The translations under genes were made by a program, and so were the position numbers. 64,000 bases of DNA, taken from Halicephalobus mephisto. Its lineage: Eukaryota; Nematoda; Chromadorea; Rhabditida; Panagrolaimidae. The DNA is taken from positions 1 to 64,000 of the forward strand of contig SWDT01000245.1 in the NCBI GenBank assembly GCA_009193035.1, given 5' to 3'. How positions within the stretch are numbered: the stretch's first letter is position 1; each line of letters begins with the position of its first letter. Below are positions 1-13,945 of the stretch, piece by piece. The notes under the pieces were generated by a model. That model was given only the letters and a program-made list of their open reading frames with translations, was not told where the DNA came from and did no database searches.

Positions 1-3000
1 CTAGAAGAAGACACATCTGGGGGAATCACGAATGACATGGTAAATATTAGCCAAATTCAATAACTCCGACGATGTGTAATCATTCTGAAAACTTACAATA
101 GCAAAAAATATAAAAAACCAAAATTATTACGAAATAGTTAGAAATTATAAAGTTCAATATAAAAAATAAATTATTACGAAAAGGTGGAAATATTTTAATT
201 TCAGTGTGAAAAATAAAATTATTACGAAATAGTTGAGAAAATTAAAAACTTTAATATATAAAAAATAAAATTATTTACGAAATACAGTGAAACCTCGCTA
301 AAAACAACCCGAAGGGAGGTAGAAATGTTGTTTTTAAGAGGGTTGCGCTTATAGAGAGTTCTCTTCATCGAGGTCTTAGACCCAATTCTAACTCATTATT
401 TCCTTCAGGGAGGTTGAAACATAACATTTTCTCTTTAAAATTCAAACCCAAAAACCAATTTAAATAACAATCAACGAAAGAACTGTGTAATATTTGTTTG
501 TCGTAAGCTTTGCAAACGTTTTTTGCGAATAATTTCTTCCAGTTTATTAAAAGCTTCCATTTCATCAGGTTCTGCATGTTGCTCAAGATATAACTGTATT
601 AATGATAATCCTTCCATTACTTTTTTAATATCCACATTAGGTGGTTCCATTATTTCAAGCTCTTCCTCATCAGATGAAGGATTTTCCTCAGATATAGTAA
701 TAATTTCTGGTGGATTTTCGATAACTATGGCCGTTTCTGATGTTGCTAGATCTTCATTAAGATACAAAAATTCATTTAAATCGTATTCCTGATGAGACAC
801 ATGATCCCATTCTTGTCTTTCTTCATTTATAGATTCCACTGCAACAGAGTTGTTGTTGTCAGTCTCCTAAAATCAATGCTACTTGCAAGAAAAAAACGAA
901 ATTTTTACCGAATCGGGGGAAGTTGTAAACCTGGCATGGTGAAAGCATGCTGCTATTGTTGAAGTTGATACTTTTTCCCATGCTGACTTCAACATCCAAA
1001 GTGTGGACAATAAATTCGATTGGAATTCATTTCCATTATCCATATTGTCGATAATTTTTGTTAAGAGAGTTTGTCGGTAATAAAACTGAAATTAACTTTA
1101 TATATCAATGTAAAGCTAAAACCAAACCTTAAGATTGCGAATAACACCTTGATCCATTGGTTGACTCAAAGAAGTTGTATTAGCTGGCAAGAACTTCAGT
1201 GTGATGTGGGTTAATCCTTCATTAATGTTGGGATGAGAAGGACAATTGTCGACATATAGTAGAATTCGTCTATCATTCGAACGTAATTTTTTGTCCCAAT
1301 TCTTAAGCCATTCAATAAAGAGTGCGCCTAAATAGATTCTATAAATGTGCTAAATTTTTAAAACAACTAACCGGTCATCCATGCCTTGGAATTAGATTTA
1401 TAGTTAACTGGTAGTGTCTTTCCTTTAAATGCCCTCGGGTTGGTACTTTTACCAATTACCAAAAGTGGAATCTTCTCCGTACCATCCATATTTGCACCGA
1501 CAAGGACAGTGAGACGGTCCTTAGATTTTTTTCCACTTGTGCAGCGGTCATTTGGCATCGCCAATGTTCGATTTGGTAACATTTTCCAAAACAGGCCAAA
1601 TTCGTCAACATTAAAAATATTTTTTGGCTCGAAATTTCTCAATTCTTGATGCAAAACAGTGACTTGCCAGTCCGTTAATGCTCCAACATCTACAGATCCT
1701 GCCTCGCCTTCAACAGACTTGAATCTAATATCATGTCTCTTCTTGAATCTTTCTAGCCAACCATTACTAGCTTTAAAACTTTCCAAGCCCAGTTCTGATG
1801 CAAACTTCACAGCCACTTTCTATAATCAAAACAATATATAACGAGAAACACCTAATATAATACAAAAATATTACCTGAAGAATAGGTCCGGACACAGGTA
1901 TATTTGCATTGCGTTGATTCTTGAACCATGCTAAAACCGTATTTTCATGTTGGATGTTAGGTACTCTCATGCGCTTCTGATTAGGATCTATACCATCAGC
2001 CACTCTATCCAAAATTTTACGCTTATTTTTGAGTGTTCTTGAAATAGCTGACTTTGAAACACCATATTGTTTTGCAATTTCAACTTGTGTTATTTCACTT
2101 TGCTCGGCAATGTTGATTATTTCCTTCTTCTGCGCAATCGACAAGGATTTGTGATGAGACATCTTAAATGACTTAAAATATATAAATTAGAAAAAAAAGC
2201 ACTTACTCAATATGTAGTGGTGTCGTTTTTAGGAAAAAATAAAGTTAACAACAAAGAATCTTCATTAATTTTCAGAGCTTGAAAAAGCAGTCCACAGGTA
2301 TTCGTTTCGAGACACAAGATTGCCTTTACGAAAGGTATTTTATGCTGTAGGGACTAAAGAAAAGTTGCTTTTACAGAGGGATTGCGTTTATGAAGTATTG
2401 CGCTTATAGAGGATTTTGTTGAAGGAAAATACACAGAGCACGATCGGGACCTCACAACAGTTGCCTTAAGGGAGGATTTGCGCTTATTGAAGGTGTTTTT
2501 AGCGAGGTTTCACTGTAGTTGGAAAATTTTAAATTTCAATATAATAAAACTAAATTATTACGAAATAGTTGAGAAAATTTAGAACTTTAATATATAAAAA
2601 ATAAAATTATTACGAAATAATTTTAAAAATAAAGAAATTCTTCAAAAACTTTATAATTATAATATTCTAAAAAAGTAATTAATTTTTTTATGAAATAATT
2701 TTAAAAATTTCGAAAGTAACAATATTTAAAAAATCAAAAATTAAATTATTACGAAATAGTTTCAACAAAAATTTAACGGATGTTTATAAGCTTCGGTGAG
2801 AATTTGGAATACTTCGAAAGTTGCTGAATTCTAAGTTTTATGGAAATATAGAGGATTTCATAAATCTTCAACAAAAATGTAGAATTCTGCAGGAGATTCT
2901 ATAAGATCCTAAAAACTTTCAGAACATTTTTGAACATGCCCATATGAATGTAGAGAGCTTCATAGATCTTCAACAAAAATCCAGAAGTTTTCAGAAGTCC

Positions 3001-4010
3001 TCAAGAGATTTTAGAAGGCTCCGGGAACTTTTGAAAGATTTTCGAATATCCTCCATGTAAATCCAGAAGATTTCAGAAATTTTTTATTAAATTTTTAAAG
3101 ATTACGGAAATTCCTAAATGATTTCAAAGGATTTTCAAACGTCTCTATACAAAATATAAGATTTCATATATCTTCAGCAACGATCTGAAGAACTTCATAA
3201 ATCTTCAAAAAATTCCAGAAGATTTTTGAACATCTTCATATAAGTTTGGAAAGCTTCAGAAGTCCTTAAAAAGATCTAACAGACTTCAGAATTTTTCTTT
3301 GGATTTTATAAAACTCTAAAAATTTTACAGTATCTTGTGTTCCATATTACCAAAGTTTACGGTCAGAGTTAGGAGTCTAGATTTGAACTGTTTTCGCTAA
3401 GACAACATTTATAAATTTCTTCTATTTCAAAAACGTATTTTATTTAAACTGATAAAACTTGATATCTGGATTTTTCGAGTCACAACATGATCTGGAAATC
3501 GTGTCTTAGAACGAAAAATCTAAATTTCGATCTTAAACTCTGGCTATCAACTTCGATCTCAAATTCTGACTGTGAACTTTAATGTCGAACTCTGACTGCC
3601 AACTTTGACCTCTAACTGACTGTTAATTTTGACTTCAAAGTTCAACTTCAAACTCTGACTGCTAACTTTGAATTCGAACTTTGAGCTCAAATGTTGACTG
3701 TCAACTTTGACCTCAAACTCTGACTGTCAACTTTGACTTCGAACTTCAATCTCAAACTCTGAATACCAACTTTGACTGCTAATTTTGATAATATGTAACA
3801 CTGGTTTTTAAATCCTAAATTTAAATTCAGAAGACTCACCATTGGAACAAAAAGGTCGATTTTTTTCTCCTTCTGAAATTCCCTTCTGATTCCATTTCCG
3901 AACTTTTGCTGCTGCTTAATGACGAGTCTGACGGTGTCCTCGATGTTCAACAATTGACAAATTCCATTTTCTTCAAATAAAAACAATAAAATAAAAATAA
4001 AAATCTTCAT
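1..4010 (-). CDS. putative small secreted protein, two exons, intron carries a Tigger transposon
   Basis: I do not recognise this protein. Exon 1 is 4010-3840: ATG, a hydrophobic signal-like start (MKIFIFILLFLF), then a charged segment, ending at a good donor (ATG|GTGAGT) in phase 0. No continuation is visible in the repeats just downstream. A TTTCAG acceptor at 87-85 opens an exon (84-1) that reads 27 codons and ends in TAG exactly at the window edge. Joined in phase this would be an 84-residue secreted protein. The intron of about 3.75 kb then contains the whole Tigger element and two repeat blocks. The pairing of the two exons is inference; exon 1 alone is better supported. It is divergent from the gene at 4617, with about 600 bp between them. 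Confidence 0.38.
285..2515 (-). mobile_element. complete Tigger/pogo-family DNA transposon with TIRs and TA target duplication
   Basis: The element is 2231 bp. It begins CAGTGAAACCTCGCTA at 285 and ends with the exact reverse complement at 2515; the perfect terminal inverted repeat is 21 bp (285-305 and 2495-2515). It is flanked on both sides by TA (283-284, 2516-2517), the target duplication expected for Tc1/mariner/pogo elements. Subterminal GCGCTTATAGAG-type motifs recur at both ends (about 346-358 and 2400-2412). The interior holds one five-exon transposase gene on the minus strand with no disabling mutation that I can find. TIRs, duplication and open gene together suggest recent insertion and possible competence. 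Confidence 0.92.
471..2162 (-). CDS. Tigger/pogo transposase (CENP-B-type HTH plus DDE), intact
   Basis: Five exons in continuous phase: 2162-1875, 1819-1372, 1327-1128, 1085-909, 866-471, giving 502 aa. Residues 1-55 form a pipsqueak/CENP-B N-type helix-turn-helix (..VEIAKQYGVSKSAISR..). Residues 60-145 form the second CENP-B-like DNA-binding domain. The DDE nuclease core shows D168 in NVDEFG, D272 in YVDNCPSH and D304 in QPMDQG, the usual pogo/Tigger DDxD arrangement. A typical C-terminal (..TIAACFHHA..) precedes an acidic tail that ends NITQFFR. All four introns have GT/AG ends and are 42-55 nt. Frame and catalytic residues are intact, so it could be active. The donor at exon 2/3 (G|GTTAGT) is the least certain boundary. 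Confidence 0.9.
2518..3835. repeat. repeat-filled intron: TTC/GAA-rich block, then a dispersed repeat
   Basis: 2518-2770 is AT-rich with 'TTACGAAATAGTT' modules like those left of the transposon (120-280), so the transposon inserted into this repeat. 2770-3310 is a TTC/GAA-rich degenerate array. 3310-3600 (cAGTATCTTGTGttcc... to the 'hydrophobic-T' block) has a clear second copy at about 44530-44760. 3540-3790 is a degenerate array of about 25 bp built on 'AACTCTGACTGTCAACTTTG'. No gene is seen. Confidence 0.7.
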
Positions 4011-4616
4011 TGACGAAAATTGCCTTGAGGGTTTTTAAAAATTGAAAAGTATTGATGATACTTGAGTCCCGATTTTCCTTTTCCGATCGAGATTAATCCT
4101 TTTCGCAGTTTTGAAAATCAGTTACGTAATTAATCCTGGTTATTTGTTTACTTTTGAATTTCGTGGTTTAAATTTTGATAAAAATCCAAAAATTATACTT
4201 TTGAAAAATTATTTTTGCGAAATTATCTCAACACGAAAATTATTTTTTTTGTTTATTAAATTTTGGAATATTTTTTTCTGAGATTCCGGAGAGATTCAGA
4301 AACTTGAATGGAATTTTAGAGGATTTAAGAAGATTCTACTGGATTCTGGAGAGTTTTTAGAGGTTATTTTTGGATTCTGAAGAGCTTCAGAAGTTTGAAT
4401 GGAATTTTAAAAAATTTCAGAATTTCCAACTGAATTTTGAAAAATCCTAAAAATTTTCACAAAACTCCAGAATACTCCAATTTTCAAAAGTTTCTGTAAA
4501 TTTTCAAAATTTTTTAATTTTTCCGAAATTTTATCTTCAATAAAAACAGAAAAATGGAATAAAAGATGAAAATAGAAACAGATCTAGGTCAGTTTTCACT
4601 TTTTGGATTTGGATCT
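4011..4616. promoter_or_regulatory. divergent intergenic region
   Basis: About 600 bp lie between two divergent small-gene starts and probably hold both promoters. 4280-4470 carries TTCTGGAgag/GATTC-type degenerate repeats. No specific motif can be named with confidence. Confidence 0.3.
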
Positions 4617-5489
4617 ATGGAAGTTTTTATTTTTATTCAATTTCTGTTGGTAAATTTCGTCATCTGCGATCCTATGAGATTATGGAACGCTAAATGGGCC
4701 GAAAAATTTGCCCCGAGATCCTACGACAGATACAGTAATCTCCGAGCGAGTCCAAATTCTGGTAAGATTTTGAAAAATATAAAAAATAAAAATATTTTGT
4801 AAAAATTTAAAAAATATAAAAAATAAAAATATTTTAATACGGATTTTGACAGTTTTCCAGTTGGGACAGGAAAATTGTAAAATTAAATATTTTAGTGTTT
4901 GGGAAAAGTTCTAAAATTATAATATGAAGAACAATATTATCGATGAAGAAATTTTAAAAAATGGTCTCAACACGAATTTCGAAAATTTCTCAGATAAGAT
5001 CGGAAATTGTGAAGTTTAATGTTGATATTGTTCTAGAAGCTTCTCAAAACTGAAAAATTCTACGATTTTCTACAGTATTTTGCAATCTTGTCCAAATACC
5101 GTAATTTTCAGTTTTTCAATAAAGGAAAAAATTTTATTTTTATTATTTTTCAACATTTTTTAATTTTTATTCGATTTTAATTTTTAGACAGTTTCCAAAC
5201 AGAATTCGATGCCATCAACTACTCGCCCCAGGGCTTGAAGGATTTGGCAGAGCTGGGGGATCTGGTCGGAGCCGGTGATCCGGAGACTCTTAGTCTGATT
5301 CGACCCTATTATTCCATCGTGGACATGAACGCCAACGGCAACAAACAAGGTTTCGGGTCTTATTTGCACGTGTTGCCGGACGAGGAAATGGGGGACAAGC
5401 CGATCTACAGTATCGGGGGGTCTCTAAGTGGAGGCATCGAGCCCACTGGAATCAAACACGGATACTCTGGAAGACTTTTTGGAAAGTAA
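4617..5489 (+). CDS. secreted protein ending in an RLFGK tail, function unknown
   Basis: Two exons, 4617-4761 and 5188-5489, joined in phase (G|GTAAG ... TTTTTAG|AC), giving 148 aa. An in-frame ATG at 4566 is also possible, but the ATG at 4617 puts a clean signal peptide first (MEVFIFIQFLLVNFVIC). The mature part has no cysteine pattern or known domain. It is rich in G, D and P, with a conserved-looking block (NANGNKQGFGSYLHVLPDEE) and a C-terminal ..GYSGRLFGK. Terminal Gly-Lys would suit C-terminal amidation, but the dibasic cleavage sites of a usual neuropeptide precursor are not obvious. An AATAAA lies just after the stop (about 5513). The 426-nt intron is AT-rich. Function is not assigned. 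Confidence 0.72.
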
Positions 5490-5599
5490 CAATACTGTAG
5501 ATACCGTATTAAATAATAAACGATCATAGAAATTGCAAAATTTAAAAAAATCAAATCAGAATTATTCCTAAAGACCATTGTGAAAATTGGGAATTCTTC

Positions 5600-5870
5600 G
5601 GTTCAAAAGTCGCTCGACGTTGAATGGTCGTGAGGCTTCTGATCCAGATAGAGACGAAAAACAAATACAAATTGGTTTATTGGGCCTTGAGGCTTGAAAT
5701 AAAACACAATTCTAGTAATTATTTCGCAACCCTCTCAACTTCCCCCCAATGCACAATCATAAGTCCCCCGTTGGCTCTCAGGGTACTTTCCTTCAGGACC
5801 AACGTTTTGCAGACTTGTACTCCAATAGATAGGTGCACCATCCAACACAACAGTTTTCATTTTATATTTG
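5600..5870. repeat. dispersed LTR-like repeat, copy 1
   Basis: This block (CACAATTCTAGTAATTATTT... to CCATCCAACACAAC) aligns without large gaps with 22600-22860, in the same orientation. Both copies contain an AATAAA reading on the minus strand (cccAATAAA), followed by a less AT-rich tail with 'cgatcNNNcgtcgagcg'-like sequence. That fits the U3/R/U5 end of an LTR retrotransposon plus leader. It is less AT-rich than its surroundings. LTR identity is inference; the shared repeat is seen directly. Confidence 0.55.
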
Positions 5871-5883
5871 AATTCTAGTTGAA

Positions 5884-6190
5884 CTCAACTCTCGCCACGA
5901 AAGTTTACTGATTACTGTAATAAGTTTTTTTAGGTTAGTTTAAGTGAAATTTCATTCAATCGGAGCATCGTACTCAACTTTTGTCACGAAAGGTACTTAG
6001 AAATTATGGTGAATTTTTTACTTACTGATACGAGTCAAATTCTTCCCAAACAGGAACTTAACAGCATAAAAACCACTTCTTGTCACGAAAGTCCATGAAA
6101 ACTATGATGAATTTTAATTGTTTACCAATTCGAGTCAAATTTCGTGCAGAAAAATCAATCGTAAAACAAATTTCAAAATTAGTTAATCAT
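5884..6190. repeat. imperfect tandem repeat, about 95-105 bp x 3
   Basis: Three successive units each contain 'CACGAAAG' followed by 'ATTACTGTAAT/ATTATGGTGAAT/CTATGATGAAT' (at about 5897, 5984 and 6087). Degenerate and non-coding. Confidence 0.55.
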
Positions 6191-6399
6191 ATGAAATTTT
6201 CCATGATTACTGTAATACATCGAATTTAATTTTCATATTGAACTTTGAAAAATGCATTTGTTGTAAAATAAATAAAAAATAAAAGAACTTTAATGATCAA
6301 GTGCTAAAAAATATGGACCACATCTGAAATCCGCAAATCCTCTATTTTTGATACCAAGAGGATCTTCAAAGATTTCATTAAATAGATCAATGATTACTT

Positions 6400-6790
6400 C
6401 GTCAAGTGTTTAATCAACTACTTTATAAATATTTTCATCAACGGCTTTATAGATGATTTTGTCAACGATTTCATCGATCATTCCATCAACGATTTCATCG
6501 ATCATTCCATCAACGACTTTATTGATCATTCCATCAACGACTGCATCGATCATTTCATCAACGACTTTATTGATAATATTGTTAACGTCTTTATTAGCTA
6601 TTTCGCGAATTAGTTAAGCGACCATTTCATCAACCATTCCATCAATGATTTCATTGACTACTTTGTCAAATATTTCATCAAGAAGGCAATAGATTACTAC
6701 ATCAAGTATCTTCTCGCTAATTTCATCGATTATTCTATGAAGAACTTCATCGACTATTTCATTAAGTGTTTCTTTACTGTGACTTCCTGA
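6400..6790. repeat. 24-bp minisatellite
   Basis: The unit GATCATTCCATCAACGACTT plus 4 nt is repeated in register from about 6473 to 6590 and degenerates outward to about 6400 and 6790. On the minus strand the array reads as an 8-residue periodic acidic/hydrophobic peptide (..VDGMIDEI..), but stops flank it and no gene is supported. Confidence 0.75.
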
Positions 6791-8290
6791 ATAAACTTAT
6801 CTCATGTTATTGATACACTTTCTGCTTGTATTTGAGCTTGGATTCTGTTGACACCCAGCAGGTAAAACGGAAAGCTTTTTGTTCCGTAAATAAGCCAGTG
6901 AACAAACAAACCATCAACTGCATAAAAATGAAATAATTTTCCCCAGAAATCCGTCTGCGTGTTGCACTCTGATTTTTATCGTGATTTTTGCAGTAAAATA
7001 AAAAATGACTCATCTTTTTCTTAGAAAAATTATTCATCTTTTAAAAATTGTTCAATTTTTATGCATAATTTGACACATAACCATTAGTCCCAGAGAACAG
7101 ACAGGGGGTTATGTACCCTATGTGATCCTAATGTAGAAGTTTTCAGATCTTTCTAAAAAATATAATTCTAAAAGTTGATTACGAAATCGTGTGAAATTCT
7201 GAAATAACTTACAAAAAAAATTACAAACTAATTTAGTTTTTGAAAATTTTCAAAATTTCGTGTCGAGACCGTTTCGTGGAAAATTTAATTTTTAATAATT
7301 TTAAACTTTTTTGAAAAGTTCTAAAAATTTCTAGAATTATCTAAAATAAAAATTATAAAAATTAAAAAACTTTCAATTTCGTGGAAAATTTAATTTTTAA
7401 TAATTTTAAACTTTTTTGAAAAGTTATAGAATGTCATAAAAAATTTTAAAATCATTTATAATAGAAAATTATGTAATTTTCCGAGAGAATTTGAAAGTTC
7501 GTCTCGAGACCATTTTTTAAAAGTCCCCTTTTTAAATTTTTTTAATCGTACAATTTTTCATTTCTAAAACAGTGAATTTTGTGCTTGGTACTTTTCTGAT
7601 AAAATTAGGAAATATGATAGGAGATTATGATTTGTTAAATTGTAAAAATATCTATGGAATTTTAAAAAACAAAAAATGTTAAATTCCAATTTCTGATCTC
7701 AAGTGGAAACTTCTAAGAATTCGCGTCAAGAAAATACTTCAACAGTCTTATGCAAACATTTTTGCTTTTTTTATTAGCATGATTTAGTACCTCACAAATA
7801 CACGTAAGCGTTAAATCGCACAATTTTTGGTCTCAACTGGAATGTTTCAGAAATTCGTGTCGAGACTATTTTCTTAAGGTTTTAAAGTAGAAATTTGAAT
7901 TCTTATAAAAAATACGATTTTTGAAATCACATAAACATAAATTTTCACAATTTTTGGTCCTAACTGGAAAGTTCGAAAAACTTGTGTCAAGATCATTTTA
8001 AAAAAATTTATGTCGAAGATTTCTGGTTTTAATGCTATTAGGATTTTTAAAAATACGAAATATGGTATTATTTTCAACAATCACAAAATCAAACATCATT
8101 TTTAGTTGAAAAAACTCCAATGATATTTCTGATTCATGATCAATAATACTTATCAGTATTCTTTATTTTTCGTTTTTCGCCGAGGAAGGTGCGCCCCATA
8201 TTCTGGTCCAATATCTTTCATCACTTCAGACTATTATTTATAAATATTTTTTCAAAATTATGACGATATTATTTTTTCGTTTATATTTGA
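6791..8290. other. AT-rich gap with recurrent 'GTGTCGAGACC' motif
   Basis: No credible gene. The motif 'TTCGTGTCGAGAC' and drifted forms occur at about 7260, 7500, 7855 and 7985, each followed by an AT run. Short ORFs here (6807-7037, 7874-8080) lack any coding signature. Confidence 0.5.
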
Positions 8291-9120
8291 ATTTAGTCGA
8301 TTCTATCTACCCTTAGTTAATTTTGGGTACTTTTATTAGATATAGGGCACCTCTACGTGGCATTGATTGTTGTCGTCATATTTTAGGTGTTCTCGATGAA
8401 TACCAGATAGTTTTACTACATCTCAAATACCCTCACTTTACTTTGTTATCCTTGTTGGATTTCAAGTACCCTTACCCTACCCTAGACATCTCTGCTCTAG
8501 TTCAATTATTTTTACTCAACCGATGTTACGTCTACCCCATTACAAGGACCCCTACTTAACCTCAAATACCCCTACTGTTCCTCAACTTCTAGAGATTTTA
8601 CTCAACACAGGGTACCTCTACTGTGCTCTAGACACCCTTACTCCCAGTAATCTTATTTTACCTTAAATATGTGCTCTCTACTTTAGTCATGCTTTCTTAA
8701 TCTCAAATGTTTTTATTCGCTCATATTAACTTTCCTTTAAATACCTTTATCTTATCTTAGATACCCTATCAGTTCTCAACTACCCCTACCCTATTCTAAA
8801 TACTCTTTCTCGGCTTCAAGGTCTTGTCATAAAGTCCCGTTATCCTTATATTAAGTACCTCTACATGGCTTCTTTAACCCAATTACTCTTTCGCAACTTC
8901 AAATTCTTCTATTGAAGCCTCATTACCCCTACTCTAAACACCTCCATCTTAGGTACCCCTAGATATCCTTTAAACTTAATTTCTCTTCCTCGATTTCAAA
9001 CTATTCTTTTCGAGTTTTGTTAGATCTGCTCCAAGGACCCCTGCCTTAGGTACCCCTACCCCAAGAACCCCTATCTTACCTCAAGTACTCCCTACCCCAC
9101 TTACTTTTGCTTGACCTTTG
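8290..9120. repeat. degenerate CCCCTAC/TTTAC-rich array
   Basis: A strongly strand-asymmetric tract (almost no G) of short units such as 'TACCCCTAC', 'CTCAAATACC' and 'ACTCAACC'. It looks like an old minisatellite. It is not the nematode telomere repeat TTAGGC. Confidence 0.6.
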
Positions 9121-9983
9121 TCTATATTTTTTCCCATGGATTTGGGAAATAACAGAATGTTTTGTTTGGTGAGTCATTGACGGAAGAGTGGAGGACCCGA
9201 ATTTCCTCGTGATGCTTTTTTGTCATTCTCGAATCAGAAACGGAGGCCAAGTTTTTGAAGAAAAATCTCTCGTGTATGCCCGTTATTCCTCTTCTGTAAA
9301 CAATGAGTTCAGGAATTGCGCAAAGGCGGGTCCAGGGATTCGGTATTCCTGCTCGTCAAACAACAAAACATTCACTCTCGAGATTTTCCGTTTTTTTTGA
9401 ATTTTTTTCGATGAATTATTTTTTCATACTTTTTTAGGACAAATAAAATCATCAAAAATCGTTTTTATCATAACATTAGTGTCAAGGAGAAATTTTTAAA
9501 GATTTTACGGAAGATTCTGAAGTCTTGATTTTTGTAAATTTTAGAATCTTATGGAGACCTCAGGAGTCATTTTGGAGGAAATTCAGAAGATTTTAAAGAA
9601 GTTTTTAGAAACCTCCAGAACTCCATGGAAATTTCTGGAGGTGTTCAGAAGGAAATACAGAAGTCTAAAAATCAGGAAGGTTTCTGAAGTTTTCTAGAAC
9701 CTTCTAGAAGATTTTGGACGTCTTGAGAAAAAAATTCAGAACCCTCCAGAAACCTCTAAAATTTCCCAGAAACCAGTATAGCTTTTTGTTCAATATTTGA
9801 AAATTCAAATTCTAGAACGTTTTAGAATTCTTTAAAAATTTGTGTTGAGATAGTTTTGTGAAAAATTTGTTATTTTTAAAAATTTTATGCTTAGGAAATC
9901 TATTTTAAATAATTTGATAATTCGTGTTGAAAGAACTTTGTGAAAATTAATTTTTATAATTTTGATTAAATAATTTCAGAAAA
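9121..9983. promoter_or_regulatory. upstream region of the small membrane-protein gene, with heat-shock-element-like motif
   Basis: 9130-9400 is less AT-rich and unassigned; a 70-codon ORF there (9188-9400) is not convincing. 9480-9780 is a TTC/GAA-rich array containing a perfect four-unit inverted pentamer series, TTCTAGAACCTTCTAGAA (9692-9709), about 280 bp upstream of the next ATG. Whether it binds HSF-1 is unknown. Confidence 0.35.
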
Positions 9984-10139
9984 ATGGCTGTTCTCGGAAT
10001 GTCAGCCCACGATCTCTGCAGAATGATCATGCTAGTTTTGGGCTTGATTATGGTATTTTTGAATTTTGTACTCTCAGCTGCTGCATTGGCCAAGATCAAT
10101 TCCACCAAAGGAATAATCAAGGATCATATAAAAGGATAA
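9984..10139 (+). CDS. tiny single-pass membrane protein (51 aa)
   Basis: The ATG lies 4 nt after a strong acceptor (TAATTTCAG at 9971-9979), which fits a spliced-leader site. 51 residues: a polar start (MAVLGMSAHDLCRM), one long hydrophobic segment at about residues 14-34 (IMLVLGLIMVFLNFVLSAAA), and a basic tail ending IIKDHIKG. The length is too small for most gene finders. A similar tiny membrane-protein gene follows on the same strand 436 bp downstream, suggesting a pair. A heat-shock-element-like series lies upstream. No family recognised. Confidence 0.6.
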   Translation: MAVLGMSAHDLCRMIMLVLGLIMVFLNFVLSAAALAKINSTKGIIKDHIKG

Positions 10140-10575
10140 TCATACTACTTTATAATTACAACGGAACGATTAAAAATAATTTAGAAAATTTTGATTTTTT
10201 TAAATTTTTTAACATTCCTTCTTTATGAAGAAATCACTAATGTACATTTGGATATATAACGGTTGAACACCGTAATTATTACTTTATTAATTTTATTGTG
10301 TATTTTTGATCTGGAAAAAATTAAGTTTTTTAAAGACTGAACTTTTATAAAAGATTCCGAAGACTTTCTGGAATCTTCTAGAATCGAGATAGAAGATTCT
10401 GAAGATTTTCAAAGTCTAGACAGGTCTTAGAATTTTCTAAAATTTAATAGAAACTTTCCAAACTTTGTGAAATTGAGAATTCTAAGACATTTTGAAAATC
10501 CGTGTCAAGACGATTTCGAAAGAGTTTTTAATATCATTGTTAATGTTTACAGAAGTCCCAGAAATTTCCTAAGTC

Positions 10576-10800
10576 ATGGCAGCGAAACCGTACAACGAAT
10601 GGGGACCCATTGATTACGCCCAATATGGATTTGAAGTCTTCGCTTTTATCTTGATCTTCATCACCTTCTGTATCCTTTGTGCCTCCGTCGACAAATCTCA
10701 ACAAATAAAATCATGCATTAAAGGTATATCTCTTGATCCACAATCTGTTAATTACTCAATGATTTCAGACTTTGCTGTCAGTGGTAACTGTATTATCTGA
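10576..10800 (+). CDS. tiny single-pass membrane protein, with optional 45-nt intron
   Basis: The ATG follows an acceptor-like TTTACAG (about 10547-10553). The polar start MAAKPYNEWGPIDYAQYG is followed by a hydrophobic segment (FEVFAFILIFITFCILCA) at about residues 19-36. A GT/AG intron at 10724-10768 (45 nt) restores a 59-aa protein ending ..FAVSGNCII. The intron is a multiple of three without a stop, so retention gives 74 aa. A heat-shock-element-like GAATCTTCTAGAA lies at 10371-10383. An AATAAA occurs at about 10885. No family recognised; probably related in kind to the gene at 9984. Confidence 0.6.
   Translation: MAAKPYNEWGPIDYAQYGFEVFAFILIFITFCILCASVDKSQQIKSCIKGISLDPQSVNYSMISDFAVSGNCII

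Positions 10801-13945
<3,145 letters not shown>

Noticed and set aside
6807..7037. 76-codon minus-strand ORF, moderately AT
   Set aside because: No domain, no good splice or start context, no neighbour supporting a gene.
8290..9120. Possible internal telomere-like sequence
   Set aside because: Units are CCCCTAC/TTTAC variants without the TTAGGC register of nematode telomeres.
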